Source of the DNA: an uncultured Coriobacteriaceae bacterium
GTDB taxonomy: Bacteria > Actinomycetota > Coriobacteriia > Coriobacteriales > Atopobiaceae
Length of the DNA: 64,000 nucleotides
Assembly: GCA_902778135.1 (NCBI GenBank)
Contig: CACYWP010000008.1
Location: 1 to 64,000, forward strand
Direction: 5' to 3'
This document shows positions 42,077 to 51,737 of the stretch, one piece after another. How positions within the stretch are numbered: position 1 is the first letter of the stretch; every line of letters starts with the position of its first letter. Position numbers and translations under genes: made by a program. The notes under the pieces are model-generated. The model was not told where the DNA came from, did no database searches, and was given only the letters and a program-made list of their open reading frames with translations.

Positions 42077-42898
42077 TCAGCGAAGGAGCAGGTCAACGAC
42101 CTCCGCGATTCCGTCGTGGTCGTTGTCGGCCACCGTCACGTCCGCTAGGCGCCTGATCTGTTCGTCTGCGTTCCCCATGGCCACCGAGAGACCTGCCGCC
42201 TGGAGTGCCTCGACGTCGTTGAACCCGTCGCCCACGGCGACGCACTCGGCCATCGTGCAGCCCACGTGCTCGCAGAGGAGCTGCAGGCCAAGGGCCTTGG
42301 TGACGCCCGTCGGCGTGAACTCGACCGAGGCTGCCTCGCCGACGGCCATCTGGGCATCGATGCCGCGCAACGCCTCGATCGTGCGGGCCCGGGCCTCCTG
42401 GCTGGGATGGTAGAGGTTGACCTTGCACACCTGCCCCTCGCATGCGCGGATGTAGTCCCGCATGTCGTCGGCAAAGGTGCATTGCCTGCGGAACATCTCC
42501 TGGTAGATGCCCTGGCCCAGCTCGTCCATGCGCTCGACGTCACGATGCGTCGCCGCCGACTGCGACGTGGTCATCACGTGCACCATGGCGTCCTCGGCAA
42601 GCCCCTGTCGGGCTATGGCCAGGGCGACGTCGGTCTCGAAGGGTCTGGTGCAGATGGTCCGATCGTCATCGAGATGGTACACGTGGCCCCCGCTGAGCAG
42701 CGACGCGTAGCGGATCGAGCCGCGCATCTGCCCGCGGTACTCGAAGAGCTCCGTCACGGCGCGCCCGGTCGACAGGGCGACCGCGATGCCGTGGCGTGCG
42801 GCGAGGCGTACGGACTCCAGCGTGCGCGCCGAGATGCGCTTGTCGGAGGTGAGCAGCGTTCCGTCCATGTCGAGGGCCAGCAGCCTGTATGCGCTCAT
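42077..42898 (-). CDS. Cof-type HAD-IIB phosphatase
   Basis: A 273-residue HAD phosphatase. LDMDGTLL carries the nucleophile Asp10 and Asp12, STGRA is motif II, and VGDGFNDVEALQAAG is motif IV with a C2 cap between. The ATG at 42898 follows AAGGAGTCAC. The substrate is unknown. It is divergent from the TetR-activase operon. Confidence 0.91.
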   Translation of the reverse strand: MSAYRLLALDMDGTLLTSDKRISARTLESVRLAARHGIAVALSTGRAVTELFEYRGQMRGSIRYASLLSGGHVYHLDDDRTICTRPFETDVALAIARQGLAEDAMVHVMTTSQSAATHRDVERMDELGQGIYQEMFRRQCTFADDMRDYIRACEGQVCKVNLYHPSQEARARTIEALRGIDAQMAVGEAASVEFTPTGVTKALGLQLLCEHVGCTMAECVAVGDGFNDVEALQAAGLSVAMGNADEQIRRLADVTVADNDHDGIAEVVDLLLR

Positions 42899-43093
42899 GT
42901 GACTCCTTGCGTTGCGGATGGTGACCCTACTGTAGCGTCTGACCGCGCTCCACGAGCCGTGCAAACGGGAACGTACGGCACCTCCGGCAGCAGCGTGTGG
43001 TCCTGTGGTTGACGGGAGGGTAGCGGTCGAATATGGCGGCGCTGTGGCGCGCCGTGTCATGGCCACGTTATTTCTCATGTTGTGCAAAAATAC

Positions 43094-43104
43094 TCACAAT
43101 GTGA
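43094..43104. promoter_or_regulatory. palindromic operator candidate upstream of the TetR gene
   Basis: TCACAATGTGA (TCACA-A-TGTGA) lies 28 bp before the TetR ATG in an AT-rich stretch. TetR regulators usually bind such palindromes in their own promoter, so autoregulation of the operon is plausible. Confidence 0.5.
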
Positions 43105-43132
43105 ACTACTACACACGTTGAGAAGGAACATC

Positions 43133-43822
43133 ATGGAGCAGACGCTCGAAACGCCTCGCCTGGACCGACGCACGGCTCGCACGCGCAAGGCGCTGCGCGA
43201 TGCGCTTGCCGCCGAGATTCGCGAGACGGGCGATCTCACGCGCGTGACCGTGACGGCCGTCGCCGACCGCGCCGGCGTGACGCGACGCACCTTCTACTCG
43301 CACTACCGCGACATTCCCGACCTGGTCGACCACATCGAGGCTGAGGCCCTCTGCGAACTGAGCCGGCTCACGCGCGAGATTGCCCAGGTCACCCTTCCCG
43401 AGCTCGAGGAGGCCATACACCGCTTCGAGCCCTGCCCCCGCTCTATCGAGGTGCTGACCTACTTCCAGACGGAGGGTGCCTACCTGGCACCGCTGCTGGG
43501 GGAGGGCGGCGACCCCGGCTTTGCCGAGCGGCTGCGCGAGATGGTGCGCGACGTGGTCTTCGAGCGCGCCCGTCAGGGCTTCTCGCCGGTCGTGCTGCAG
43601 ATTTTCGACTATTACCTGACCTTCGTCATCTCCGCCGAGGTGGGCGTGCTGGTGCGCTGGCTGACGACGGGAATGACCGAGCCGGCCGAGGCCATGGCAC
43701 GCATGATGACGATGCTGCTGTTCGTGCGTCCCGGCGACCTCTATGGCCGTCCCATCGACTTCGACATCCCGACGCTGGTCACGAAGGCCCAGGAGCTGCT
43801 GGAGGTTAACGATGTCCGCTAG
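43133..43822 (+). CDS. TetR/AcrR family regulator
   Basis: A 229-residue repressor-type protein. The N-terminal DNA-binding domain has the HTH at about 39-58 (VTAVADRAGVTRRTFYSHY), the standard TetR signature; the C-terminal ligand domain (about 75-225) is all-helical. Its last 11 bases overlap the start of the dehydratase-activase giant, so it should be translated with it and sense a related metabolite, for example an acyl-CoA. The start follows AGAAGGAACATC. Confidence 0.92.
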   Translation: MEQTLETPRLDRRTARTRKALRDALAAEIRETGDLTRVTVTAVADRAGVTRRTFYSHYRDIPDLVDHIEAEALCELSRLTREIAQVTLPELEEAIHRFEPCPRSIEVLTYFQTEGAYLAPLLGEGGDPGFAERLREMVRDVVFERARQGFSPVVLQIFDYYLTFVISAEVGVLVRWLTTGMTEPAEAMARMMTMLLFVRPGDLYGRPIDFDIPTLVTKAQELLEVNDVR

Positions 43823-46800
43823 GTATGACGCAACGCACCATGCTCAGGCCCAGGCCCGCCAGCCGATCTTGCTCAGGGAGGTGGGTGCCGAGCTGACCCC
43901 GCGCAGCCCCATCGACCTCTCCCATGCCCATCTGCGCCTGGGCATCGACGTGGGCTCCACGACGGTCAAGCTGGCCGTCATCGACGACAACGACAACCTG
44001 GTGTACGCCAACTACGAGCGTCACCACACTGACGTGCGTGCCACCGCACGCGACCTGTTCGCCCGCGCACGACGCGTGGTGGGCGATGTGCCCATGCGGG
44101 TCTCCATCACGGGTTCGGGCGGCATGCTGCTGGCCACCTGGTTGGACCTGGAGTTCGTGCAGGAGGTCATCGCCTCCAAGCGTGCCGTCGAGAGGCTGAT
44201 TCCCCAGACGGACTGCGCCATCGAGCTGGGCGGCGAGGACGCCAAGATCATCTACTTCGACAACGGCATCGAGCAGCGCATGAACGGTACCTGCGCCGGC
44301 GGCACGGGTGCCTTCATCGACCAGATGGCCTCGCTGCTGAAGACCGACGCCCAAGGGCTCAACGAGCTGTCGAAGGGCTACCATCACATCTATCCCATCG
44401 CCAGCCGCTGCGGCGTGTTCGCCAAGTCCGACGTCCAGCCGCTGCTCAACGAGGGCGCGGCTCCCGAGGACATCGCTGCGTCGATCTTCCAGGCCGTTGC
44501 CAACCAGACGGTCTCGGGCCTCGCCTGCGGGCATCCCATCCGTGGCTATGTCGCCTTCCTCGGCGGCCCCCTGCAGTACCTCTCGGAGCTGCGCGAGCGC
44601 TTCTACGAGACGCTGGGCCTGGACGAGGAGCATCGCATCGTGCCCGCCAACGCCCACCTGTTCGTGGCGACCGGCGCGGCGCTTGCGGGCGAGTCCGACC
44701 GCTACGTGACCTTTGCCGAGGTCATCACCGCATTGGAGAACCTGCGGGGCACCCAGGGCAGCGAGGTCGCCCGCCTCGACGCGCTCTTCGCGAGCGAGGA
44801 GGAGTACCGTGACTTCAAGGACCGTCACGACCTCGAGGTCGTGCCGCGCGGCGACCTTGCGGGCTACCGCGGTCGCGTGTTCATCGGCATCGACGCGGGC
44901 TCGACGACCATGAAGGCGGCCGTCGTGGGCGAGGACGGCGAGCTGCTCTACACCTGGTACGACGTCAACAACGGCGACGTGCTGGGGACGGCCCGCCGCA
45001 TCATGGACGACATCTTCGACCATCTGCCGGAGGGCTGCGCCATCGGGCATGTGACCACGACTGGCTATGGCGAGCAGATCCTCATCGAGGCACTGCAGGC
45101 CGACTCGGGCGAGATCGAGACGGTCGCGCACCTGCGCGGCGCCCAGGCCTTCGTGCCCGACGTCTCGTTCATCCTTGACATCGGAGGCCAGGACATGAAG
45201 TGCCTGCAGGTCAAGGATGGCGTCATCGAGCACATCATGCTCAACGAGGCCTGCTCGAGCGGCTGCGGCTCCTTCATCGCGAGCTTTGCCGACTCCATGG
45301 GCATGACGGTGCAGGAGTTCGCGCGCGACGCGGTGCACGCCGAGGCGCCGGTCGACCTCGGCAGCCGCTGCACGGTCTTCATGAACAGCCGCGTCAAGCA
45401 GGCCCAGAAGGAGGGCGCGACCATCGGCGACGTGGCGGCAGGCCTGTCGTACTCGGTCATCAAGAACGCGCTCTTCAAGGTCATCAAGCTGCGCGACTAC
45501 GACCAGATCGGCGAGAACGTGGTGGTGCAGGGTGGCACCTTCATGAGCGACGCAACCCTTCGCGCCTTCGAGCTGCTGACCGGCCGCGACGTCATCCGGC
45601 CCGACATCGCCGGCGTGATGGGCGCCTACGGGGCGGCGCTCCTGGCCCGCGACCGTGCCGGCGAGCACGGTGTCTCCGAGCTGCTCACGCGCGAGGAGAT
45701 TGACAGCCTGCAGGTCACGCAGCGCCAGGTCCACTGCGGACGCTGCTCCAACAACTGCCTGCTCACCGTCAACGTCTTCAGCAACGGCCGGCGCTTCATC
45801 ACCGGCAACCGCTGCGAGAAGGGTGCGGGCAAGGTGCGCGCCGCCGACGACAAGGCGCCCAACCTCTTCAAGTTCAAGAACAGGCTCCTCTTCGAGCGCG
45901 AGTGCCTCGCGCCTGAGGATGCGCCGCGCGGCACCGTGGGCATCCCCCGCGCGCTCAACATGTACGAGAACTTCCCCTTCTGGCACGCGTTCTTCACGCA
46001 TCTGGGCTTCTCGGTCGTGCTGTCGGACCAGACCAGCAAGAAGACCTTCGAGGCGGGCATCGAGAGCATGCCCAGCGAGAGCGTCTGCTACCCGGCCAAG
46101 CTGTCCCACGGCCACGTGATGGACCTGCTGGCCAAGGACCCGGACTTCATCTGGATGCCCTGCATCCGCTGGGAGCGCACGGAGGACGAGACCACCACCA
46201 ACCACTACAACTGCCCTATCGTCATGAGCTATCCGCAGAGCCTCGAGCTCAACATGGACGAGCTGACGGACGGCACGGTGGAGTACCTGTGCCCCTTCCT
46301 GCCGTACGACAACAAGCGCGAGCTCAAGCGGCGCCTCTACGAGGTGGTCTCCGAGCAGCGCGAGGCCGATGCGGCGGCCGGGCGCGGTCGCGTGCGCGGC
46401 ACCCACATCACCCGCGCCGAGATCGACGAGGCGGTCAACGTCGCCTGGGAGGCCGACGAGGAGTTCAAGGAGCAGATGCGTCGCCGCGGCGACGAGGTGC
46501 TCGACTGGCTGGAGCGCAACGACCGCCACGGCATCGTGCTGGCCGGGCGACCCTATCACAACGACCCCGAGATCAACCATGCCATTCCCGAACTCCTCGC
46601 CGGGTTTGGCTTTGCCGTGCTGACGGAGGATTCCGTCGCGCACAAGATCGCTCCCGAGCGGCCCATCCGCGTGGTTGACCAGTGGATGTACCATGCGCGC
46701 CTCTACCGCGCGGCCCGTTTCGTGGCCATGCGCAACGACCTCGACCTGGTGCAGCTCAACAGCTTCGGTTGCGGCCTCGACGCCCTGACGACCGACGAGG

Positions 46801-48443
46801 TGCAGGAGATCCTCGAGGCCAGCGGGAAGATCTACACCGTGCTCAAGATCGACGAGGTGTCCAACCTCGGCGCCGCACGCATCCGCATCCGCTCGCTCAT
46901 GGCGGCCCTCTCCGAGAAGCGCCATGACCTGGAGCGCGACACCGCGGCCGGCCTGGTGCGCGAGGAGGAGCCGGTGGGTGTCCACCTGGCCAACGGCGCG
47001 CTGGAGCACACGCGCCAGACCGACCTCTCGCGGCGCGTGCCCATCTACCGCAAGGCGAAGAGCGCCGCCTTCCCCAAGGTCCGCTACACCAAGGAGATGC
47101 AGGCTGCGGGCTACACCATCCTCTGCCCGCAGATGTCGCCCATCCACTTCGAGCTGGCCGAGGCGGTCCTGCGCGGATTCGGGTACAACGTGGTGCTTCT
47201 GCCCTCCGTCGACCACGCGGCGGTGGATGCGGGCCTGCGCTTCGTGAACAACGACATCTGCTACCCGTCCATCTTGGTCTGCGGTCAGCTGATCAACGCA
47301 GTGCTTTCGGGGGAGTACGACCTCACGCGTACCGCGGTGCTCATCTCCCAGACGGGTGGTGGTTGCCGGGCGACCAACTACATCGGCCTCATCCGCAAGG
47401 CCCTGCGTGACGCGGGCCATCCCGAGGTGCCGGTCATCTCGCTCTCGCTTGCTGGTGGCCTCGACGAGTCCAACCCGGGCTTCAACCTGGTGACGCCCGG
47501 CTTCATCCTGCACGCGGCCTTTGCCGTGCTCTACGGCGACCTGCTCATGCAGCTGCTGTATCGCACCCGCCCCTACGAGGCGGAGCCCGGTGCTGCCGAC
47601 AGGCTCTACGGGGCCTTCATACGGCGTGCGCGCACGATGATCGCCAGCACGGGACGGCGTGACTTCTACCGCCTCTGCAAGGACACCATCGATGCCTTCG
47701 AGGCGCTCCCCCTGGTGAACGACCGCTCCAAGCCGCGCGTGGGCATCGTGGGCGAGATCCTGGTGAAGTTCCATCCGACGGCCAACAACGAGCTGGTCAA
47801 GGTCATCGAGGCGGAGGGATGCGAGGCCCATGTCCCCTGTCTGATGGACTTCTTCACGCTAGGGCTGTCCAACAGCATAAACACGGCGCACGAGCTGGGC
47901 ACCAAGGCCGGCGAGCGTCTGAAGGGCCGTGCGGGTATCGCGATGGTCGATGGCCTGCGTGCGCCGGTGAACCGGATGCTGGAGGCCACGACGCGCTTCG
48001 AGCCGTACCCCTCGATCTTCGAGCTGGCCGAGAAGGCCAGCAAGGTGCTGTCCCTGTGCAACAACATGGGCGAGGGCTGGCTGCTGACGGCCGAGATGAT
48101 CGAGCTGATCGAGAGCGACACGCCCAACGTGGTGTGCGCCCAGCCGTTCGCGTGCCTGCCCAACCACGTCGTCGGCAAGTCGGTGATCAAGCGGCTGCGC
48201 CAGCTGTATCCGCAGAGCAACATCGTCGCGGTCGACTACGACCCCGGTGCCAGCGAGGTCAACCAGCTGAATCGCATCAAGCTGATGATCAGCGTCGCCA
48301 AGGAGAACCTCCGCGAGCAGGGGAGCTTCGTGCTCGAGGGGGACGACATCGACGCGGCGGGGGAGACGTCGGGTCCCATCCACCTGTCAGCCGCCCAGCT
48401 GGCCGAGATCGAGGCAGCGAGGCGCAAGGCCGGAGTCAGGTAG
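43812..48443 (+). CDS. 2-hydroxyacyl-CoA dehydratase activase-type multidomain protein
   Basis: A 1543-residue cytoplasmic protein. Two BcrAD/BadFG-type ASKHA ATPase domains come first: GIDVGSTTVK (44-53) and GIDAGSTTMK (near 359-368). Cysteine motifs GTCAGGTG (near 160) and ACSSGCGSF (near 480) are those used by activases to hold a shared 4Fe-4S cluster. A DUF2229 region follows (about 690-1000, with HCGRCSNNCLL and ESVCYPAKLSHGH), then a dehydratase-like C-terminal part (about 1080-1500, LCPQMSPIHFELAEA, NNDICYPSILVCGQ). Such proteins are thought to drive electrons at low potential by ATP hydrolysis; the true partner is unknown. The start follows GGAGG and overlaps the TetR stop. Confidence 0.92.
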   Translation: MSARYDATHHAQAQARQPILLREVGAELTPRSPIDLSHAHLRLGIDVGSTTVKLAVIDDNDNLVYANYERHHTDVRATARDLFARARRVVGDVPMRVSITGSGGMLLATWLDLEFVQEVIASKRAVERLIPQTDCAIELGGEDAKIIYFDNGIEQRMNGTCAGGTGAFIDQMASLLKTDAQGLNELSKGYHHIYPIASRCGVFAKSDVQPLLNEGAAPEDIAASIFQAVANQTVSGLACGHPIRGYVAFLGGPLQYLSELRERFYETLGLDEEHRIVPANAHLFVATGAALAGESDRYVTFAEVITALENLRGTQGSEVARLDALFASEEEYRDFKDRHDLEVVPRGDLAGYRGRVFIGIDAGSTTMKAAVVGEDGELLYTWYDVNNGDVLGTARRIMDDIFDHLPEGCAIGHVTTTGYGEQILIEALQADSGEIETVAHLRGAQAFVPDVSFILDIGGQDMKCLQVKDGVIEHIMLNEACSSGCGSFIASFADSMGMTVQEFARDAVHAEAPVDLGSRCTVFMNSRVKQAQKEGATIGDVAAGLSYSVIKNALFKVIKLRDYDQIGENVVVQGGTFMSDATLRAFELLTGRDVIRPDIAGVMGAYGAALLARDRAGEHGVSELLTREEIDSLQVTQRQVHCGRCSNNCLLTVNVFSNGRRFITGNRCEKGAGKVRAADDKAPNLFKFKNRLLFERECLAPEDAPRGTVGIPRALNMYENFPFWHAFFTHLGFSVVLSDQTSKKTFEAGIESMPSESVCYPAKLSHGHVMDLLAKDPDFIWMPCIRWERTEDETTTNHYNCPIVMSYPQSLELNMDELTDGTVEYLCPFLPYDNKRELKRRLYEVVSEQREADAAAGRGRVRGTHITRAEIDEAVNVAWEADEEFKEQMRRRGDEVLDWLERNDRHGIVLAGRPYHNDPEINHAIPELLAGFGFAVLTEDSVAHKIAPERPIRVVDQWMYHARLYRAARFVAMRNDLDLVQLNSFGCGLDALTTDEVQEILEASGKIYTVLKIDEVSNLGAARIRIRSLMAALSEKRHDLERDTAAGLVREEEPVGVHLANGALEHTRQTDLSRRVPIYRKAKSAAFPKVRYTKEMQAAGYTILCPQMSPIHFELAEAVLRGFGYNVVLLPSVDHAAVDAGLRFVNNDICYPSILVCGQLINAVLSGEYDLTRTAVLISQTGGGCRATNYIGLIRKALRDAGHPEVPVISLSLAGGLDESNPGFNLVTPGFILHAAFAVLYGDLLMQLLYRTRPYEAEPGAADRLYGAFIRRARTMIASTGRRDFYRLCKDTIDAFEALPLVNDRSKPRVGIVGEILVKFHPTANNELVKVIEAEGCEAHVPCLMDFFTLGLSNSINTAHELGTKAGERLKGRAGIAMVDGLRAPVNRMLEATTRFEPYPSIFELAEKASKVLSLCNNMGEGWLLTAEMIELIESDTPNVVCAQPFACLPNHVVGKSVIKRLRQLYPQSNIVAVDYDPGASEVNQLNRIKLMISVAKENLREQGSFVLEGDDIDAAGETSGPIHLSAAQLAEIEAARRKAGVR

Positions 48444-48460
48444 GAACGCATGCCGGTGGC

Positions 48461-48495
48461 GCGGACGCGTCTGCCCATGGGGCAGGCGCGTCCGC
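48461..48495 (+). terminator. terminator of the TetR-activase operon
   Basis: Arms GCGGACGCG (48461-48469) and CGCGTCCGC (48487-48495), continued inward by CTGCCC/GGGCAG with one-base bulges. No T run follows. Confidence 0.75.
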
Positions 48496-48600
48496 GTCTC
48501 GACATTTGGTGATGGAACCGGATGGCGGGACATAATTGCGTGTCTGATATAGCAGATACGCTAGAGTGTTGGAGGCGATTCCAGAGGAGGGCGGGCAGGC

Positions 48601-49176
48601 ATGTTCGATGCTTGGGCCAAGCGGATGGTCGAGAGGATAAACGGCAGCCCGGTGGCGAGACGCTTCGCGGCGTTCGTCATCGACTACCTGCTGTGCGGCT
48701 TTGTGGCGATGATACCCTCGATCGTCGCATACTCGCTATTGGTGGGCGGGACCATGACCGACCTGTCCGGCTTCGTCGACGCGGGATGTGGCGTGGGGCT
48801 CGTCACCGTGCTGGTGCTCCTGTCGCTGGCCGTCTCCTTCTGCTATCACGTCATCGTCCCCTGGCGCGTATGGCCCGGCCAGACCGTGGGCAAGCGCCAG
48901 AACGGCCTCGAGGTCGTGATGATGGATGGCTCGACCGCCTCCCTGGCGACGCTGGCCATCCGTTGGGCAACCATGACCTTCGTCGAGACGCTGATAACCG
49001 TGTGCGCGTCCTTCGTCATCCAGCTGGTCAACATAGTCTGTGGCCCGACCGTCGGCACCGCCTACACGGTGTTCGGGATGGTGGTCTCGCTGTTTGCGCT
49101 CAGCAGGGTGCTGTGGGGCAAGCTGCGCCGTCCACCGCATGACGTGTTGGCCGGGACATGGGTCTACACCGGCTGA
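48601..49176 (+). CDS. RDD family membrane protein
   Basis: A 191-residue integral membrane protein. ARRFAAFVIDYLL (from about 19) is the RDD motif region with the conserved Arg and Asp; hydrophobic segments lie near 22-48, 60-90 and 118-168, with GQTVGKRQNGLEVV between. RDD proteins may be transporters or sodium/proton antiporter-like, but function is unproven. It is separated from pepT by 78 bp. Confidence 0.88.
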   Translation: MFDAWAKRMVERINGSPVARRFAAFVIDYLLCGFVAMIPSIVAYSLLVGGTMTDLSGFVDAGCGVGLVTVLVLLSLAVSFCYHVIVPWRVWPGQTVGKRQNGLEVVMMDGSTASLATLAIRWATMTFVETLITVCASFVIQLVNIVCGPTVGTAYTVFGMVVSLFALSRVLWGKLRRPPHDVLAGTWVYTG

Positions 49177-49254
49177 GGGGTCGTCTGGGGGATGACCGAG
49201 AGAGGGGATTGAGGCTTCGGGTGTCTGAGAGAGCGAGAAGGGAACAATGCTTTG

Positions 49255-50508
49255 ATGAGTGAGGTTTTGGAGCGCTTCATGCGCTACGTGCAGGTGGATT
49301 CGCAGTCCGACCCGTTGGCACCGGAAGGCCAGGTGCCCTCGGCGGCACGGGAGCATGACATGGCGCGCCTGCTGGGCGAAGAGCTGCGCGAGCTGGGTTG
49401 CGACGACGTGGTCGTGGACGAGCATGCCTACGTGACGGCGTCGGTGCCCGCCTCGGCTGGGGCCGAGGACCTGCCGGCGCTGGGCCTCATCGCCCACATC
49501 GACTCGTCACCGGATGCCTCGGGTGCCGACGTGCGCCCGCACATCGTCCATTACGAGGGAGGGGCCCTCGTGTCGGGCATGGTCGATGGCGTCGAGGTCG
49601 CCACGACGCCGGATGACGTGCCCGACCTCGACAAGCTCGTGGGGCAGGACATCGTGTGCTCGGATGGCCGCACGCTGCTGGCGGCAGACGACAAGGCCGG
49701 CGTGGCCGAGATCGTCGCCCTGCTCGTGCGCCTGAGGGACGATCCGACGCTCCCGCATCCCTGTCTGAAGATCGCCTTCGTTCCCGACGAGGAGATTGGC
49801 CATGGGGCCAGCCTGCTTGACCTGGAGCGCTTTGGGGCCGCATGGGCCTACACCGTCGATGGCGGTCCACTCGGCGAGTTCTCCTACGAGTGCTTCAACG
49901 CGTCGGAGGCCGTCGTCGAGGTGCGCGGTCTGATGGTCCATCCCGGCACCGCCAAGGACATCATGGTCAATGCGTTGACGGTGGCAGCCGAGTTCCAGCA
50001 GCTGGTCCCTGCGTTCGAGCGGCCCGAGCACACCTGTGGCCGCGAGGGCTTCTACCATCCCCACCGCATGGAGGGAACCGCGTCGCAGGCGACGCTCTCC
50101 TACATCCTGCGCGACTTCGATGCCGACGGCATCGAGCATCGTGCCCAGACCCTTCGCGACATCGCCGACTTCCTCAACATGCGCTACGGGGAGAGGACGG
50201 TCAGCGTCAGGGTGCGCGAGCAGTATCGAAACATGGCCGAGTGCTTTGCTGGCTGCGAGTTCCTGATCGACAACGCGCTCGAGGCCAATCGCTCCATCGG
50301 CATCGAGCCGTGGATCGAGCCGGTGCGTGGCGGCACGGACGGTGCCCAGCTGACCTTCCGTGGCCTCCCGTGCCCCAATCTCGCGGCGGGTGGGTATAAC
50401 ATGCATTGTGAGCGCGAGTTCGTGCCCGTGCGCAGCCTGGAGCTGACGGTCGACATGCTTCAGCACCTGGTGGCGAGCTTTGCCGTACCCCAATCCCAGA
50501 AGGGATAG
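49255..50508 (+). CDS. pepT: peptidase T (tripeptide aminopeptidase)
   Basis: A 417-residue M20 zinc aminopeptidase. Metal ligands are His81 in LIAHIDSSPDASG, Asp145 or Asp146 in LLAADDKAG, Glu179-Glu180 in VPDEEIGHG, Asp202 in TVDGG and a late His in NMHCEREF. PepT releases N-terminal residues from tripeptides in the cytoplasm, fitting a peptide-fermenting life. ATG 49255 is preferred over TTG 49252. The next gene begins 4 bp after its stop. Confidence 0.95.
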   Translation: MSEVLERFMRYVQVDSQSDPLAPEGQVPSAAREHDMARLLGEELRELGCDDVVVDEHAYVTASVPASAGAEDLPALGLIAHIDSSPDASGADVRPHIVHYEGGALVSGMVDGVEVATTPDDVPDLDKLVGQDIVCSDGRTLLAADDKAGVAEIVALLVRLRDDPTLPHPCLKIAFVPDEEIGHGASLLDLERFGAAWAYTVDGGPLGEFSYECFNASEAVVEVRGLMVHPGTAKDIMVNALTVAAEFQQLVPAFERPEHTCGREGFYHPHRMEGTASQATLSYILRDFDADGIEHRAQTLRDIADFLNMRYGERTVSVRVREQYRNMAECFAGCEFLIDNALEANRSIGIEPWIEPVRGGTDGAQLTFRGLPCPNLAAGGYNMHCEREFVPVRSLELTVDMLQHLVASFAVPQSQKG

Positions 50509-50511
50509 CGG

Positions 50512-51045
50512 ATGGGTCTGCTGGGACGTCTGATGTGCGTGGTCGTGGGGCTGCCGCTGCTGGCGGAGCTGGTCGTGCTCGTGTCGGGCACCGACATCTC
50601 CGAGCGGCATCACCTGCACCATGACACCTACGCCGTGTCCCCGGTCATGTCGCGCACGCTCGTCCTGGTGATGGTGTTCATGGGGGTCCTGGGCGGACTG
50701 ACGGGGTGGCTGTGCCACCTCGGGGTGTTCGCCAGCGACCCCATCGTGCCCATGGGATTCTTCGTCTCGTTCCAGGCGACGCTGCTGCTGGTATGCATCG
50801 CCTTCACCCGCTACCAGGTCATGCTCTACGACGACTACATGATCGTCCGCCCTCCGTATGGGCGTCGCCGCACCGTGCCCTATGAGGACATCAAGAGCAT
50901 GAGGTGGCGCAAGCCCCATGTCGGCCTGCGCGACCGGGACCTGGTCATCGTCCTGCGCGGCGGCAGGCGGATACGCCTGTGGGGGTTGGTCGACGTCGAG
51001 CGCATGTTGCTGCGCATCGACCGCTTCGACGTGCTTGCCAGCTAG
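50512..51045 (+). CDS. membrane protein with a C-terminal PH-like domain
   Basis: A 177-residue protein with hydrophobic segments at about 5-25, 47-68 and 78-98, then a soluble part with a beta pattern (YQVMLYDDYMIVRPPYGRRRTVPYEDIKSM) that looks like bacterial PH-domain proteins (DUF6560-like). The final helix is LVDVERMLLRIDRF. It follows pepT by 4 bp with its ribosome site (AGAAGGGA) inside pepT, so the two are one operon. Its role is unknown. Confidence 0.75.
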   Translation: MGLLGRLMCVVVGLPLLAELVVLVSGTDISERHHLHHDTYAVSPVMSRTLVLVMVFMGVLGGLTGWLCHLGVFASDPIVPMGFFVSFQATLLLVCIAFTRYQVMLYDDYMIVRPPYGRRRTVPYEDIKSMRWRKPHVGLRDRDLVIVLRGGRRIRLWGLVDVERMLLRIDRFDVLAS

Positions 51046-51057
51046 CACGCAGGCGAC

Positions 51058-51079
51058 GGCGCGACCGGGAGGTCGCGCC
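51058..51079. terminator. hairpin between convergent genes
   Basis: Perfect 9-bp arms GGCGCGACC (51058-51066) and GGTCGCGCC (51071-51079) with a GGGA tetraloop, ending at the last base of the nrdG stop codon. Confidence 0.7.
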
Positions 51080-51627
51080 TACCACTCGTGAGTCGAGAAG
51101 ACGCACTCGTCCTCCCACCAGATGACCTCACCGGCCTCCAGCGTCCTTGGGACATCGATGAGGCGCTGGTTCGACGAACCACGGAAGCGCAGGCTGATGT
51201 CCTTCCGCTCAAGGACGAACGGACCGTCCACGAGCACGTCGACCAGTCCGAGCAGCTCGCGCGTCACGTCGATGCGGCCTCGGCTGGGCCCCTGGGTCAG
51301 CTGCTCCCAGGTGAAGCCCGAGTACAACCAGATGCTCTTGCCGGGACACTCCCGGCGCACGCGGTGCAGGAACGGCAGCAGCGCCCGCTGGTTCTCCGGT
51401 TCCATGGGTTCGCCGCCCAGGAGGGTGAGACCCTGGATGTAGGCAGGCTGCAGGCTGTTGATGAGGTCGTCCTCGTCCTGTGTCGTGAATGGTCTGCCGA
51501 AGGAGAACTCCTGGGCCTCGGGATTGAAGCAGCCAGGGCAGTGGTGCCGGCACCCTGACACGAACAGCGTGGTGCGGACGCCCACCCCGTTGGCGATGTC
51601 GCAGTACTTGATCTCGGCACAGTTCAT
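51079..51627 (-). CDS. nrdG: anaerobic ribonucleotide reductase activating enzyme
   Basis: A 182-residue radical-SAM enzyme. Cys26, Cys30 and Cys33 in GCRHHCPGCFN bind the 4Fe-4S cluster, and LTLLGGEPME holds the SAM-binding GGE motif. It makes the glycyl radical on NrdD. The start ATG 51627 (MNCAEIKYCDIANGVG) follows AGGAGGCCCGCCC. It lies 110 bp downstream of nrdD with an intercistronic hairpin. Confidence 0.95.
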   Translation of the reverse strand: MNCAEIKYCDIANGVGVRTTLFVSGCRHHCPGCFNPEAQEFSFGRPFTTQDEDDLINSLQPAYIQGLTLLGGEPMEPENQRALLPFLHRVRRECPGKSIWLYSGFTWEQLTQGPSRGRIDVTRELLGLVDVLVDGPFVLERKDISLRFRGSSNQRLIDVPRTLEAGEVIWWEDECVFSTHEW

Positions 51628-51666
51628 GGGCGGGCCTCCTGGACAGGCGGTGGGGTGCTGACGCGT

Positions 51667-51716
51667 CGGACCCACCTGCCCTCCTGGCGTCGCCGTACAA
51701 GGGGGAGGTGGGTCCG
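51667..51716 (-). terminator. intercistronic hairpin between nrdD and nrdG
   Basis: Perfect 11-bp arms CGGACCCACCT (51667-51677) and AGGTGGGTCCG (51706-51716). In the minus direction it lies between the two genes and probably reduces expression of the activase compared with the reductase. Confidence 0.65.
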
Positions 51717-51737
51717 GCAGTACGGGTCGGGCTGTGC

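Noticed and set aside
43806..47831. Long minus-strand open frame opposite the dehydratase activase
   Set aside because: It is a shadow of the plus-strand gene, with His/Val/Arg/Asp-rich composition typical of antisense frames in GC-rich DNA.
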